Positions 30,469-40,865 of a DNA stretch of 64,000 nt are shown here, piece by piece. The stretch spans positions 289,095 to 353,094 of the forward strand of contig NZ_CP087114.1 of the NCBI RefSeq assembly GCF_022559585.1, given 5' to 3'. This DNA comes from Bartonella machadoae (lineage in GTDB: Bacteria; Pseudomonadota; Alphaproteobacteria; Rhizobiales; Rhizobiaceae). Position 1 is the stretch's first letter. The number at the start of each line of letters is the position of its first letter. Position numbers and translations under genes: made by a program. The notes under the pieces were generated by a model. That model was not told the origin of the DNA. It did not search any database and saw nothing but the letters and a program-made list of their open reading frames with translations.

Positions 30469-30705
30469 ATGTTTTCCAGTGATGAACGTGAAGCAAAGAT
30501 CCATTATACCAATAATGGGTATAAAATTGTAGAATATGGAACCTATACGCGTTGTGCTGTTAGCGGAGAAAAAATTCCAATAGATGATTTAAAATATTGG
30601 AATCATCATCGTCAAGAGGCATATGCGAGTTGTGAAATTTCCTATCATCGTGAACTTGAATGCAATCCCTATCTTCGTCAATTGTTAGAAGTACAAAAAA
30701 AGTAA
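30469..30705 (+). CDS. DUF2093 family protein
   Basis: A 78-residue conserved alphaproteobacterial protein of unknown role. Characteristic text is KIHYTNNGYKIVEYGTYTRC and AVSGEKIPIDDLKYWNHHRQEAYAS. The AGGAA 10-14 bases before the ATG and the position between mutL and lpxK match other Rhizobiales. The two cysteine-containing turns could bind a metal, but this is not established. Confidence 0.88.
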   Translation: MFSSDEREAKIHYTNNGYKIVEYGTYTRCAVSGEKIPIDDLKYWNHHRQEAYASCEISYHRELECNPYLRQLLEVQKK

Positions 30706-30749
30706 CCAGTTGAAAACTCTAAATTGATCTTTTCCTTCAAAAGGGTAAA

Positions 30750-31769
30750 TTAAAGGGAATGTTTGCGTTTTCTAAAACGGGCTATAACCTCTTCAAGCAG
30801 CATACAGCAGAAATCTTTTTGAGAAAAATGAACTTCAACATCAAAGATAATGAGATTTTTTAAGTCTTTTTGTCCACTGTTTGTTTGTATTCGCACGTAA
30901 TCCTTAGCCGTTGTCGCCAGCCATAAATTTTGCTTTTTAGCTTTTTGTGCAAGATTTTTTAAATCTGCGTTTGTAAAGAAATAGTGGTCAGGGTAAGAAT
31001 AAGTTTGCACGACATGGCCAGACAGTTCTTTAATGGATTTAAAAAATTTATCTGGATTGCCAATGCCGGCAAATGCCAAAAATGATTTTCCTGCAACCTT
31101 ATCAGATGCTAAAGATTTAAGGGAAGCATAATGCAAAGATTTTCCAGCACGCGTGACAAGAAAAGCAGTCTTATCATGCTCATCCGAATGACCAATCAAT
31201 AAAACACTGTCTGTTAAAGAAAGCTGTGTTTTTAATGGCACACGCAAAGGTCCTGCTGGAAAAACAGCTCCATTTCCAAAACCACGCATCGCATCTACAA
31301 CGAGTAATGCATAATCCATGTAAAGACGGCGGCTTTGAAACCCATCATCCATTAGAATAAGATTACATCCTTCTTGCTTGAGTCGTTGTGCTGCTGCATA
31401 ACGATCGACAGATATCGCGACAAAAGCATGTTGAACAAGTAAAAGAGCTTCATCCCCAACATTGCGCGCATCATCATATTTTTCATTTACAAGATGTACT
31501 CCTTTAAATGCGCCACCATAACCACGCGATACAACACCAGGTATGAAACCAAGCTCTTTTGCGGCTTTTGCAAAAGCAATGACAACAGGTGTTTTACCAG
31601 TACCACCACATGTAAAATTACCAATACATAAAACTGGAAGATCGATAATAGGAGGCTGTTTTGCTATACGGCGGCGTGAAAAATAACCATACACCCAAGA
31701 AATTGGAGCAAATAAAAGACGTAAAAAACTTTTATCTTTCCACCAAAAATCAGGTGTCTTAATGTGCAT
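30750..31769 (-). CDS. lpxK: Tetraacyldisaccharide 4'-kinase LpxK
   Basis: Inner-membrane-associated kinase that phosphorylates the 4' position of the lipid A disaccharide precursor. The N-terminal amphipathic/hydrophobic segment ([20 protein letters not shown]) precedes the P-loop GGTGKTP at residues 55-61; DDGFQSRRL and [20 protein letters not shown] are further family marks. At 339 residues it is normal. Its start lies 11 bases inside the end of waaA, so the two lipid A-Kdo steps are translationally coupled. Confidence 0.95.
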   Translation of the reverse strand: MHIKTPDFWWKDKSFLRLLFAPISWVYGYFSRRRIAKQPPIIDLPVLCIGNFTCGGTGKTPVVIAFAKAAKELGFIPGVVSRGYGGAFKGVHLVNEKYDDARNVGDEALLLVQHAFVAISVDRYAAAQRLKQEGCNLILMDDGFQSRRLYMDYALLVVDAMRGFGNGAVFPAGPLRVPLKTQLSLTDSVLLIGHSDEHDKTAFLVTRAGKSLHYASLKSLASDKVAGKSFLAFAGIGNPDKFFKSIKELSGHVVQTYSYPDHYFFTNADLKNLAQKAKKQNLWLATTAKDYVRIQTNSGQKDLKNLIIFDVEVHFSQKDFCCMLLEEVIARFRKRKHSL

Positions 31770-33081
31770 GCTTACCCTGATGTTGACTTAGACCTGTTTG
31801 TATCACAAGAGGTTGCAAAAATGGTTCAAGAAGCTTTAATGTGCGCTCGAGTGCACCCGCCATGCTGGTTGCGACTTCATAAGCTTTATCAACCATTTCT
31901 TGTCGTAAGACTTCATTTGTTAAAAGCTTATAGACCTGAATAGCAAGCTGTTTTGCATCTTGAATCATATATGCTGCATCACGCGCCAAAAATTTCTCAA
32001 ACATTTCTTGAAAATTTGCAACATGAGGCCCAGTGAGAATAGCCGAACCAAGCAAAGCTAACTCCAATGGATTGTGTCCCCCATCTCCACATAACGACTT
32101 TCCAATGAAAGAAACTTTCGATAAGCGAAGAAACAGTCCCATTTCTCCAATCGTATCTCCCCACAAAATGTCTGTATTTGCATCTGGAACAGTATTGTGA
32201 CTTCTACGGATAAAACGCAAGTTCTTATTGTCACAATTTCGCATAAGATTTTCTAAACGTTCAGGATGACGAGGCACAATAATTGTTAATAAGTCTGGCA
32301 AATAATTTCTAAGAATTTTATGAACCTCAAAAGCAATTTCTTCTTCCCCTTCATGGGTTGAAATAGCTGCCCAAACTGGGCGATTGCCAATAGCATTACG
32401 ATAATGCGCAAGCAAATCTTGATTTTCTAGCGGCAAAACATCAGCCTTAAGATTACCAGAAAATGCTACAGATTTTACCCCAAGCGCTTGATAACAAGCA
32501 ACATCCCTTTCGTTTTGACCAATAGCTAAGTCGATATGCTTAAAAATATGTTTAGCAAGAACAGGTCGTTTTTGCCAAGCTCTAAAAGAACGTTCAGACA
32601 TATGAGCATTAACTAAAATTTGTGGAATGTGCATTTTGGCAAGTTCTTTAATGCGGAGAGGCCAAATCTCCGATTCACAAACCAACGCTAAATCAGGCTT
32701 CCAATGGCTAATAAAGCGACGCACAGCCAAATCTAAATCCAATGGAGCATATTGATGAATGAGTCGATTACCAAACAGCTTTTTCACAAGAGAAGAAGAT
32801 GTTACAGTGCCGGTTGTTAATAATACATTGATTTTCAATGATAAAATATAATTAATAAGTGGAAAAAGAGCTAACGTTTCTCCAACACTAGCCGCATGTA
32901 ACCAAATTAAAGGGCTTTGAGGACGTGCTTTATGGTTTTTACCTAAACGCTCTTTTTGGCGCCTCCATTCTTCTTTTCCACGGACAGCACGAAGAAACAA
33001 ATAGAAAGGTACAATGGGACGTAAGCAAAAACCAATCATCCGATAGATTGAAAGAGCCGTACGTGCCTTGAGTTCGATCAT
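31759..33081 (-). CDS. waaA: 3-deoxy-D-manno-octulosonic acid transferase WaaA (KdtA)
   Basis: GT-B fold glycosyltransferase that adds Kdo to lipid IVA at the inner membrane. A hydrophobic anchor lies at residues 10-30 ([20 protein letters not shown]). [20 protein letters not shown] holds the catalytic-side glutamate; further marks are [29 protein letters not shown] and [14 protein letters not shown]. At 440 residues it is complete. It belongs to a minus-strand run starting at pmbA, although a 630-base gap separates it from DUF4170. Confidence 0.95.
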   Translation of the reverse strand: MIELKARTALSIYRMIGFCLRPIVPFYLFLRAVRGKEEWRRQKERLGKNHKARPQSPLIWLHAASVGETLALFPLINYILSLKINVLLTTGTVTSSSLVKKLFGNRLIHQYAPLDLDLAVRRFISHWKPDLALVCESEIWPLRIKELAKMHIPQILVNAHMSERSFRAWQKRPVLAKHIFKHIDLAIGQNERDVACYQALGVKSVAFSGNLKADVLPLENQDLLAHYRNAIGNRPVWAAISTHEGEEEIAFEVHKILRNYLPDLLTIIVPRHPERLENLMRNCDNKNLRFIRRSHNTVPDANTDILWGDTIGEMGLFLRLSKVSFIGKSLCGDGGHNPLELALLGSAILTGPHVANFQEMFEKFLARDAAYMIQDAKQLAIQVYKLLTNEVLRQEMVDKAYEVATSMAGALERTLKLLEPFLQPLVIQTGLSQHQGKHAH

Positions 33082-33713
33082 TAAAACTACCTCATTTATT
33101 TGTTTTGAGATGTTTATAAGCTTTTTTCATCAAACGATTTATCACCTCTGTTGATTGCATTATTTTTTTAACAAGTCGCTAAATATAAATATTCTTCGTA
33201 TTTTAAGTAACAAAAACGCTTTCTTCATGAGAATGTTTTGAAAAGCAGAATTGTAATTCTACCCTATTGTTTAAAGAATCTTCTCCTGTAAAAATGCATA
33301 TACACAAAGTATGATAGGACAGGTAAAGAATTTTGCTAATAAAATAATCTTTTTTCTAGTTTCAAGGACTTTATATCCACAATTATGGTATTTTTCATCA
33401 GATTTAAGAGCATTGTAGACTTGAACGCCCCACATCCATGCTTATAAATATAAGGCGTTTTCATTTATGTTTTCAAATTATGAATAAATTTAATCTTTTA
33501 CTTTTTTCAAACGATACATTTACTTTTGAACTCACAACAGAAAATTGTCTGAATCACACTTCTATCAGTAAATACTGATTTACGTACCAAAAGCATCTTA
33601 AAAGACAAGATTTCTTTTTCTGATTTTTTCGTTCATCCTCGTATTAAATTTAAAAAAATTTAATTTTTCCGGACGCATATAATGAGGAAAATACTAATCA
33701 AGAGTTCAACTTT
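33082..33713. other. Gap between DUF4170 and waaA
   Basis: About 630 AT-rich bases without a supportable gene. In related genomes these neighbours are close together, so this may be a remnant of lost DNA. A promoter for waaA is expected near 33100-33200 but is not evident. Confidence 0.45.
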
Positions 33714-33956
33714 TTACGCATCACTCATTTCACTATCAAGAAAGCGATGCAAATCTACGATGTAATAACGTTGTAATGCATTATCGACACTGCTTTGTGC
33801 TTTTGCTTGCCATGCTTCTTGAGCTGATTGATAATCTGGAAAGATACCAACCACATCTAAATCATCAAGATTCTTGAATTGATTACTATTAAGATTTTTC
33901 AATTCCCCACCAAATACAAGATGCAAATATTGTTTTTTTTCAATGTGTTCAGTCAT
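33714..33956 (-). CDS. DUF4170 family protein
   Basis: An 80-residue conserved alphaproteobacterial protein, function unknown. Landmarks are YLHLVFGGELKNL, VVGIFPDYQSAQEAWQAKAQ and RYYIVDLHRFLD. The frame opens at 33968, but that ATGGAGG supplies the Shine-Dalgarno for the ATG at 33956, which fits the family N-terminus MTEHIEKK. It is adjacent to the inositol monophosphatase gene, as in relatives, with a conserved link to the lipid A-Kdo cluster. Confidence 0.87.
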   Translation of the reverse strand: MTEHIEKKQYLHLVFGGELKNLNSNQFKNLDDLDVVGIFPDYQSAQEAWQAKAQSSVDNALQRYYIVDLHRFLDSEMSDA

Positions 33957-34003
33957 ATGTGCCTCCATATCATTAAGAAATTTTAGCGTATTTTTGTACG
34001 TGA

Positions 34004-34807
34004 TTAAACTAACTTTGCTTTACGAACAACATCTATCATCTCTTGACAGCAATTATTTTTTCCAGCAACTAAAATCCCATATTGATAAGGTTCAATTCCG
34101 TAAGATATGAAAGATGCATCAAGCGATAGAAAACAACCCCCACATTCTTGTAAAATGAGGTCCGCCGCGGCAATATCCCATGCATGACAATTCGGACGAA
34201 CTAACACAATATCAATTTCATTTTGAGCAACAAGAGCAATGCGGTATGCGAGAGAAGGGATGTAACGATAAAGACTAACTTTATTGAGAAAATCATTTGG
34301 CAGTTTTTGAGCAAGCGATTTATCAAGTGAGACTTTATATTTGCGATTCATTTGCGATTGTAAAAGAGGAAGCTCTCTACTATTTAATGTAGCCCCTCCG
34401 CCAATAACAGCAGCATAAACATCTCCTTGTGCAGCACACTGCAAGACTCCCACGATAGGACGTCCATTCTCAATAATAGCTATCGAAACACACCAATAGG
34501 TGCTTCCAGAAAGAAAACCACGCGTTCCATCAATAGGATCAACTACAAAGTAACGCTCATAAGTTCCTTGCCCTCGATCATCTTTTGTTTCTTCTGAAAT
34601 CCATCCATAATTTGGGCGCGCTTCAAGAAGTTTTTTTTTCAAAAAGCGATCAACGGCAAAATCTGCTTCACTGACGGGTGAATTACCATCTTTTATCCAA
34701 ACATCCAACGCACATCCAAAATACTGCATTGCTAAATCCCCTGCTTCTCGACCAGCATCAAGTAAGAGGTGTAAATCAGAAATATGATGTGTGTTATTTC
34801 CCTGCAA
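34004..34807 (-). CDS. Inositol monophosphatase family protein (CysQ-like)
   Basis: Mg-dependent, Li-sensitive phosphatase. Metal-binding motifs are SEADFAVDR (47-55), SEET (71-74), DPIDGTRGF (90-98) and WDIAAADLIL (about 209-218). The substrate could be 3'-phosphoadenosine 5'-phosphate, as in CysQ, or inositol phosphate; the sequence alone does not settle this. At 267 residues it is complete. It overlaps pmbA by 14 bases and precedes DUF4170, so all three are probably co-transcribed. Confidence 0.88.
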   Translation of the reverse strand: MQGNNTHHISDLHLLLDAGREAGDLAMQYFGCALDVWIKDGNSPVSEADFAVDRFLKKKLLEARPNYGWISEETKDDRGQGTYERYFVVDPIDGTRGFLSGSTYWCVSIAIIENGRPIVGVLQCAAQGDVYAAVIGGGATLNSRELPLLQSQMNRKYKVSLDKSLAQKLPNDFLNKVSLYRYIPSLAYRIALVAQNEIDIVLVRPNCHAWDIAAADLILQECGGCFLSLDASFISYGIEPYQYGILVAGKNNCCQEMIDVVRKAKLV

Positions 34808-36131
34808 GTGTCATCCCTTCAATTAATAATGTTGGAGCTGCTGTACTATAACGCCGATCAATATCATTTGCAGGCGTTAAATGCGCTAACATATGGAGCA
34901 AATCAGAACCTAAAGTTATCTCACCACTTACTGGATGAGCGATTTCACCATTTTCAATCCAAAAACCAGAAGCACCCCGACTGTACTGACCTGTAACAAA
35001 ATCAATACCATGTCCAAATAATTCTGTAACATAAAAACCACGTCGCAAATTTTTTATCATATCGTGAGGTGATATGAAACCCGGTTCAATAGCAAAATTG
35101 GTACTTGTTGGTTGAACCAATGATGCTGAACGCATGCCACGACCATTGGTTTTAAGCCCTAATTCACGTGCTACAGATGATGAAAGAAGCCAGTTTTTTA
35201 AAACACCATTTTCAATAATATTCAATGGTTGCCCCTCGACTCCCTCTCCATCAAAAGGACGAGAAGCATTTCCACGCAATCGTAGAGGTTGATCTGTTAC
35301 GTGAACATCCGGTTTCATTACTGCTTTTCCCAAAAGATTTTGTAAAAGACTTGTTTTGCGAGCTACAGATGCTCCATTTACCATAGAAGCGATATGTCCA
35401 GCAATTCCACGGGCTGTCCGCGGATCAAAAATCACATCGACGTTTCCTGTAGAAGCACGAACTGCTCCTAAACGTCGAACTGCCCTTGTTCCTGCATTTT
35501 TTCCCACAGTTTCTGCTGCTTCCAAATCAGAAAAATGTAAGGCAGTTGTATAATCATAATCCCGCTCCATTGCTGTACCATCACCGGCTACAGCACTACA
35601 AGAACGTGAAAAATAACTGGATTGATAGGTTCCACAAAAACCATCGCTCGTTACAAGAATAAATCCACTACGGCCATAAGCTGTTGCGGCCCCACCAGAA
35701 TTGCTTACTCCTTTAACATCAAGCGCTGCTGCTTCTGTTTTTAAAGCATCTTCTGTTAAAAAACGACTATGTGGAACAAAATCATCAAAAAGATCAAGAT
35801 TTTTAGGATGTTTGACCAAAGAATCTTTATCTGCCAAACTTTCAAATAAATTGTCAGGAGAAGCTTTCGCCATTGCAACAGCGCGTTGTGCCAGTTCTTG
35901 CGGATAAGCCGCTAAATTAGCAGAAACACTTGCTACTTTTTTGCCGACAAAAACCCTTAATGTGAAATCGTTGCTTTCTGAAGATTCTGTCGATTCGACT
36001 TTTCCAAAGCGAACCGATATATTGGTAGAATGCGTATGAACGATAATAGCATCAGCAGCATCGGCTCCAGAACGTTTTGCTGATTCAATGAGTGAAGCAG
36101 CCTTATCAATCTGGTTTTTATCAGTCATCAT
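34794..36131 (-). CDS. pmbA: TldD/PmbA family metalloprotease, PmbA type
   Basis: The PmbA (TldE) half of the TldD/TldE peptidase, which matures modified peptides in other bacteria. It has no HExxxH, the zinc motif found in TldD, which supports PmbA rather than TldD. Landmarks are SFNVRFGKVESTESSE-like text (ISVRFGKVE), VDVIFDPRTARGIAGHI, RPFDGEGVEGQPLNIIENGVL and ELFGHGIDFVTGQYSRGASGFWIENGEI. ATG codons at 36131 and 36128 both follow AAGGAG; either could be the start. At 445 residues it is normal. It is the first gene of the minus-strand cluster. Confidence 0.92.
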   Translation of the reverse strand: MMTDKNQIDKAASLIESAKRSGADAADAIIVHTHSTNISVRFGKVESTESSESNDFTLRVFVGKKVASVSANLAAYPQELAQRAVAMAKASPDNLFESLADKDSLVKHPKNLDLFDDFVPHSRFLTEDALKTEAAALDVKGVSNSGGAATAYGRSGFILVTSDGFCGTYQSSYFSRSCSAVAGDGTAMERDYDYTTALHFSDLEAAETVGKNAGTRAVRRLGAVRASTGNVDVIFDPRTARGIAGHIASMVNGASVARKTSLLQNLLGKAVMKPDVHVTDQPLRLRGNASRPFDGEGVEGQPLNIIENGVLKNWLLSSSVARELGLKTNGRGMRSASLVQPTSTNFAIEPGFISPHDMIKNLRRGFYVTELFGHGIDFVTGQYSRGASGFWIENGEIAHPVSGEITLGSDLLHMLAHLTPANDIDRRYSTAAPTLLIEGMTLAGK

Positions 36132-37422
36132 GGACTCCTTAAAGATTTATATGGTTAAGCCATTTGGTAAGTTTACACAAACTGTAGGTCTTTTATGCTT
36201 ATCAATAAAAATTATGCGTCATTAACGCATTTTTTTCCTTTAGCAAATTGAGCAATTTCTCTTTTAGCGTCTTTTCAAAAAGGTGCAATATGTTCTCAAT
36301 TTTTTCAGATTTTACCATTCCGATACATTTCATATCATGACACAAGCTAAATCCCCATTTATAATTCTAAAAAGAGGAGGTCATACGATGATATTTGGCT
36401 TTAAGTTCAAATGTTTAAGTGTTACGATAATTGGTAGATATTCTAAACCATATACTCTTGGCCACTAAGTGCTATAAACCAATCTCCATATTATATCGCC
36501 TATACCGTTCTTTAATTCTTATGCAAGTATTAAGAGATATCTTACTATAATATTCCTTCTTAATGTTTATGTGCTCTTTCCTCATGAACACAGTAATCTT
36601 ACCAATGAAACAAAAACTATAGAAAGTATAAAAGGTAACTTCTTTCGTTATAATTTTACCAACATCAGCATTTATATATTTTCTTAATCCTGTGTTCGAT
36701 GTCAGCCTAAACTCTCCATTATTTTTTGTCGAAAATAAGTTATAATCATAACATTCTTTTCCGCAGATACTGAGGGTAAAATGATGATAGCATCTTGTTA
36801 TTTCTTATGCGTCGTAATTCATTGGCAACTATGTTATTAAAGCAAAAAAGCTGCTTGACTTTTTCTACATCCATGCCTCAATTTTTAGTTTGGAAATCAG
36901 CATACATGAAATAAATTTTGGCAAAACTATAGGTTATAATCATTTTAGCAGATTAAAGATCTCGTCAGTAATGAAATGGTCTTTACACATAAAAAGATCT
37001 CACTTTTTTTAAAGAGAGAGCCTAATAAAGTGAGGTCAATTTTTATAGAGTAGATATTGCACTTATTTTATGGCCTTATGCTTTCAAACGGTACCATATA
37101 AAAGAGCTAGTAAAAAAGAAATAAGCTATTTTTATGCTTTTTAAAGAAGAACAACAGTTAACAGCAACAACGTTCTTATTGTCAACAAAAGAAACATTTT
37201 ATAGATTTTTTATGATAAAGTAGAATAAAGTAATTTTTAATAAAAGCTTTCGTGTAGAATCGATTTTACATAAGAGTTTGATTAGATTTAAACACATAAT
37301 ACCAAAATGCTTCGTGGAGGGGGGAATATCTATAATCCAAAGATTTTATTTTCGCTTGAACGGGAATGCTTACGTCATTTCTTTTCGAGAAAATATTAAT
37401 TTTCTTCATGTGTTAAGCATCA
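36132..37422. other. 1.3-kb gene-poor gap with an orphan hairpin
   Basis: No recognisable protein or tRNA. A 26-codon frame at 36388-36468 has an excellent GAGGAGG site but no known relatives. Separately, GATCTCACTTT (36996-37006) pairs with AAAGTGAGGTC (37027-37037), followed by AATTTTTAT, a plausible plus-strand terminator with no annotated gene before it. Confidence 0.5.
36996..37043 (+). terminator. Orphan terminator-like hairpin
   Basis: An 11-bp stem with one G-U pair, a 20-base loop and a following ATTTTTAT. It ends no known gene, so either a small RNA or a lost gene lay upstream. Confidence 0.45.
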
Positions 37423-37872
37423 CTACGAAACAGTTTTATTCCCATTAAGAGCACGACGATTCATTTCAATCATAGCATCACGAAGGTGCAATTTAATTTT
37501 TGATCCAATCATGACTCCAAATAAGGGAGCAAGTAAACCCGACATAGTTACAGTATGACGAATTTTATTATTTGAAGAACAAGACTTTGTTGAACGAATA
37601 TACTCATGATCGAAAGTCATGCGGGTAAAAGGAAGTTTAGCATAATCAGAAAAGCAAACATTTTTTATAACTTTATCAAGTGTAAAAGTTACTTTCGGTC
37701 CTTTTTTAGGCTTCATTTTTCCTACAGCTCCTGCTTTAAAAGCACCAGAAAGTTCTACCCACTCAAGCTCGTGATCCCAACAAGGCCATGTTGCCACATT
37801 TTCCCACATAGCCCAAATTTGCTCAGCACTTGCTTCTGTATTAATCTCTTCACTATGTGACCATTTAAACAT
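37423..37872 (-). CDS. SRPBCC-superfamily (polyketide cyclase/START-like) protein
   Basis: A 149-residue protein from the ATG at 37872 (AAGAGA upstream); the open frame reaches 37905 with an unlikely Lys-rich start. The fold is suggested by the N-terminal strand and helix EEINTEASAEQIWAMWENVATWPCWDHELEWVELSGAF and by KPKKGPKVTFTLDKV. This superfamily binds hydrophobic ligands in a cavity; the ligand is unknown. It is monocistronic, with long gaps on both sides. Confidence 0.75.
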   Translation of the reverse strand: MFKWSHSEEINTEASAEQIWAMWENVATWPCWDHELEWVELSGAFKAGAVGKMKPKKGPKVTFTLDKVIKNVCFSDYAKLPFTRMTFDHEYIRSTKSCSSNNKIRHTVTMSGLLAPLFGVMIGSKIKLHLRDAMIEMNRRALNGNKTVS

Positions 37873-38121
37873 TTGAGTTCTCTTTATTTTACAAAAAAAT
37901 TCCATGTTAATAGATTAAACATAGAAATATTCAAGCTAAAATAAACTTTTAAATTTAAGTTATTCCTTCTTCTAGTACTGCTCTAAACAGTATTATCATA
38001 ATGAAGAGTGAATAGATAACAATTTACTTATTAATTATGCCTTAGTGAGATAAAGTTATTCAATTTCTCAAAGAAATCTCCTTCAGATATTTTATCAAAA
38101 ATAACCAAAATAATTGAATAA

Positions 38122-38541
38122 TTAACCGTCATAAATCCCCATTGCTTCACGAATTTTATTTGCATCATAAGCTGTAATTTCAAAAAAACCTCGTCGTGCT
38201 AACATTCCCCAATGAGGTTTTTTCAGAAGTTTAAGCCCTTCAATTTCTTTTAAAACAACAGGTTGTGCTTGTTTATTAAAAATGACATCTTTTCGAAATG
38301 GTATAAAATGAGGAGCTTGCTCTACTTGATAAATATGATTATCTTTAAACACGCACTGAAACTCTATTGTTTGAAGAATTTGTCCTGTACCCATTTCATT
38401 GCGTGGGCAGTAAATGAAAACTTCATCTCCCTTAGATGTTTTCTGAAGGGGACTGGCTTTTCCGTGACAGACTTGAAGAAAGCCAAATTCAGCCGCCAAG
38501 CGTGCATGAGTTCGAGAAATTACAGCGATCCAATGTTTCAT
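38122..38541 (-). CDS. EVE domain-containing protein
   Basis: A 139-residue single-domain protein of the PUA-like EVE family (UPF0310 type), thought to recognise modified bases in nucleic acids. Landmarks are MKHWIAVISRTHARLAAEFGF, GDEVFIYCPRNEMGTGQILQ and QAPHFIPFRKDV. The ATG at 38541 follows AAAGAGAT. EVE proteins often occur near modification or defence systems, but this one stands alone, about 4 kb from the satellite/prophage region. Binding specificity is not predicted. Confidence 0.8.
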   Translation of the reverse strand: MKHWIAVISRTHARLAAEFGFLQVCHGKASPLQKTSKGDEVFIYCPRNEMGTGQILQTIEFQCVFKDNHIYQVEQAPHFIPFRKDVIFNKQAQPVVLKEIEGLKLLKKPHWGMLARRGFFEITAYDANKIREAMGIYDG

Positions 38542-39252
38542 ATTATCTCTTTCAATTATTCACTCTTTAACAAAGTAAGCAATGTTTTCTAAACGAAATG
38601 AAATTTCTCTTTTAAAGTTATCCAGTAACAAAGGTGGGCTTTCTGTGCTGGAAGACATCAATATACATTTAATATATTAAATCTGTGAGTTGTCGATGTA
38701 TCATTAATAATAATTGTATAGATAAAAAGAAGCTAGAGTTTTTATTATAAGCTATGATCTCTCAATGAGAAAATCATCTAAACAATTATTGAATGAAAAT
38801 TAAAAATACACGAAGGAACAATTTTATTTAGCGCTAGAGCCGCTCGATGAAATAAAAGGATAATCAGAAGAGAACAGACATAACTGTCAAAAGAAACAAA
38901 ACTTTTGTTTCAATAGAATTGTGATCATTCGCTTTGCAGAGGAGAGGTAAGCGAACAGAATGCTATTGAAGTGCTATTGGAAAGCGTTTTGCAAAATTGT
39001 TTTGAAGAGCTTTAAAAGCGCGCGTTTTCTCATTGATGGGGATAGTTGGTCTTAAAGATTAACACTCCAAACAGTTTTGGCTAGAAAGTGCATGATAAAA
39101 GCGTGGGGGGAGATTTTCACAAAATTAAAATCAAACAAGGTTTTGGTGCTAATTGTATTGAGATGCGAGAGTGTCTGGATGCGAACGCATGTACTTTTTT
39201 GCTCAAAATCTTCAAATGTTTATGAAGCGTTTTAAAAAGAGCGCTTCATTGG
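38542..39252. other. Gap before the two-partner secretion remnant
   Basis: About 700 bases, AT-rich to 38900 and then less so. No intact gene. The 38940-39250 part resembles a leader of the following transporter remnant because it keeps a more coding-like composition, but no frame is supportable. Confidence 0.4.
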
Positions 39253-39868
39253 ATGACCAAAAGTGGGGGGCGTCTTTCATTGTTTTTTGCATATTTGTGT
39301 CAAGCTTATCGCTTAAGGCTTTTTCTAACCCTTTTTATCTTCTTTTGCATGTTTTGTGGTGTAAGAGGAATTTTGGCGCGCTCTTCGGCTGTTTTTCAGT
39401 CTCCAGCAGATGTTTTTTCGCGTCAACAGGCTGAGCAGCAAAGATTAGAGAAGATAGAGAGTTTGCGGGCTTTAACGTCCAAAGGAATGAACCCTTCTCC
39501 TGAAAGAGAGCAAGGCGCGCTGTTGGGTGGTGGACCGTGTTTTGCCATTCACCATATTGCTGTTGAGGGTATGCATCATCTCAAAAAGCATAGCATCACA
39601 ACCGTGACGGATCCTTATGCTGGGCGATGTCTCGGGCTTTTTGATATCCAGACATTGATGAGACAGCTTACCAAACTTTATTTAGAGAAAGGCTATGTGA
39701 CGGCGCGTTTTTATTCCCGATCAGGGTATCAAAAGCAGCAAAACTCTCAAATTTATTGTTGATGAGGGGCGGCTTTCAGAGATCTATTATAATAGTTTGC
39801 CGGCCTCTGCTCATAACAATATTGTGTGTGGTGCTTTTCCTAGTCTTAAAGGGCACTTTTTTTCATAA
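39253..39868 (+). pseudogene. Truncated ShlB/FhaC-type two-partner secretion transporter
   Basis: Only the N-terminal part of an outer-membrane TpsB transporter remains. A signal-like segment (RLFLTLFIFFCMFCGVRGIL) is followed by the N-terminal linker (SRQQAEQQRLEKIE) and POTRA domains (GPCFAIHHIAVEGMHHL, GLFDIQTLMRQLTKLYLEKGYVTARFYS). Near 39730 the frame is lost. POTRA text resumes in another frame (LKFIVDEGRLSEIYYNSLP) and stops at 39868. The 16-strand barrel, about 400 residues, is missing and no TpsA partner is seen. It is a decayed gene at the edge of the mobile region. Confidence 0.85.
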
Positions 39869-40039
39869 GCAGAGAGAAGTTGAGAGATAACATCATTAAA
39901 CGCAAATGTTTAAAGAGAGCTTTACAGCTGTTTTTTGTTTTATGAGAGATTGCTTTAAAAACCAACGCTTGCTTTTGATTGACTTGATATAATTTTACAA
40001 AACGTTTTGAGAAGGTGCTTTCTTTCAAATTGACCGCCT

Positions 40040-40215
40040 TAAAAATAAGGGCATTGTTATGAATAGGTTTTAAATCATCACAGAGCTAATAGGTTTTTTC
40101 ACATTCAAATGTGATGATCTAAAAGAACGCTTTTATAATCATTCCTTTATATTATTTTGGATAAGTTTTTATAAAGAGACTAGAGAGCTTGTAATATAAT
40201 ACATTTTGTATATAA
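40040..40215 (+). repeat. Diverged direct repeat, copy A (pairs with 54768-54957)
   Basis: Shares long near-identical blocks with copy B, for example TCATTCCTTTATATTATTTT and CATTCAAATGTGATGATCT. Copy A lacks about 15 bases around 40070, which destroys the 50-codon frame found in copy B. Both copies lie beside hexapeptide-gene fragments. Confidence 0.85.
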
Positions 40216-40221
40216 TCGCTT

Positions 40222-40412
40222 GCTATCAATTTCTTTTATAGAGTTCCTTTCTATGGGATAGGTTACTTTCCTTTTCGATATCTCCCCCCGAGATCACCTT
40301 TTTTACATCACCAAAGTTTCTTAAAGCTCTAATACGGTATATCTACGCATTGCATATCATATGTGAACTCATATTTTTGGGATGATGTTTTCTTATTAAC
40401 AGTAGCATTCAT
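40222..40412 (-). pseudogene. Remnant of a hexapeptide-repeat prophage protein (N-terminal part)
   Basis: Starts at ATG 40412 (MNATVNKKTSSQKYEFTYDM). After a frame change it reads RIRALRNFGDVKKGDLGG and, after another, DIEKESNLSH. This is clearly related to FYRIQTLKSFSDVKVGQLGG and FIENEDNLSH in the gene at 55526-55930. At least two shifts are present and the hexapeptide repeats are gone. Together with copy A of the repeat it forms a duplicate of the 54.8-55.9 kb locus. Confidence 0.75.
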
Positions 40413-40499
40413 AGCTAGTCTCTCTTTATTAATGTTGTCTGTTATTTTTGATACCCATCAAGGCATCGGACGCTAACAAATACGGTGATAAATAGCCCC

Positions 40500-40865
40500 C
40501 TACAGTTTAGGAACAATGTACCAATTATCATGCTGTTTTGGAGCGATACGCACACCATTGCCAATCACGGAGGCTAAAGCACAGACAGTAGAGACAGCCA
40601 CAAAATCGATAGGGGATTGTTGACGGTCAGCAATATCATAAATATACCTTCCCAATACCAATGGAACTTGTTTAGCGTGAAAAGGTTCAACCGGTAAAAG
40701 CGCTTTGTTTATCGGTTTTAATTCGCCCCATCCCATTTGTTGCAAAGCCTGTTCATAAGGGATGGCTTGTAAACAGGGATGCTACTTTAAAGAGGCAGGG
40801 GTGTTATCGTTAGCAGTATTATTTACAGAACTATTTTCGTTGTTATCAAGACTATGTTTTGTCAT
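40500..40865 (-). pseudogene. DUF3987-type replication protein, truncated
   Basis: Starts at ATG 40865, overlapping the primase stop as ATGA (MTKHSLDNNENSS). It meets an in-frame TAG at 40782-40784 and continues in the same frame as LQAIPYEQALQQMGWGELK, VPLVLGRYIYDIADRQQSP and IDFVAVSTVCALASVIGNGV, ending at a stop at 40500 just after NWYIVP. DUF3987 proteins are several hundred residues long and act with primases in phage or satellite replication, so most of the protein is missing. Not expected to be functional. Confidence 0.8.
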
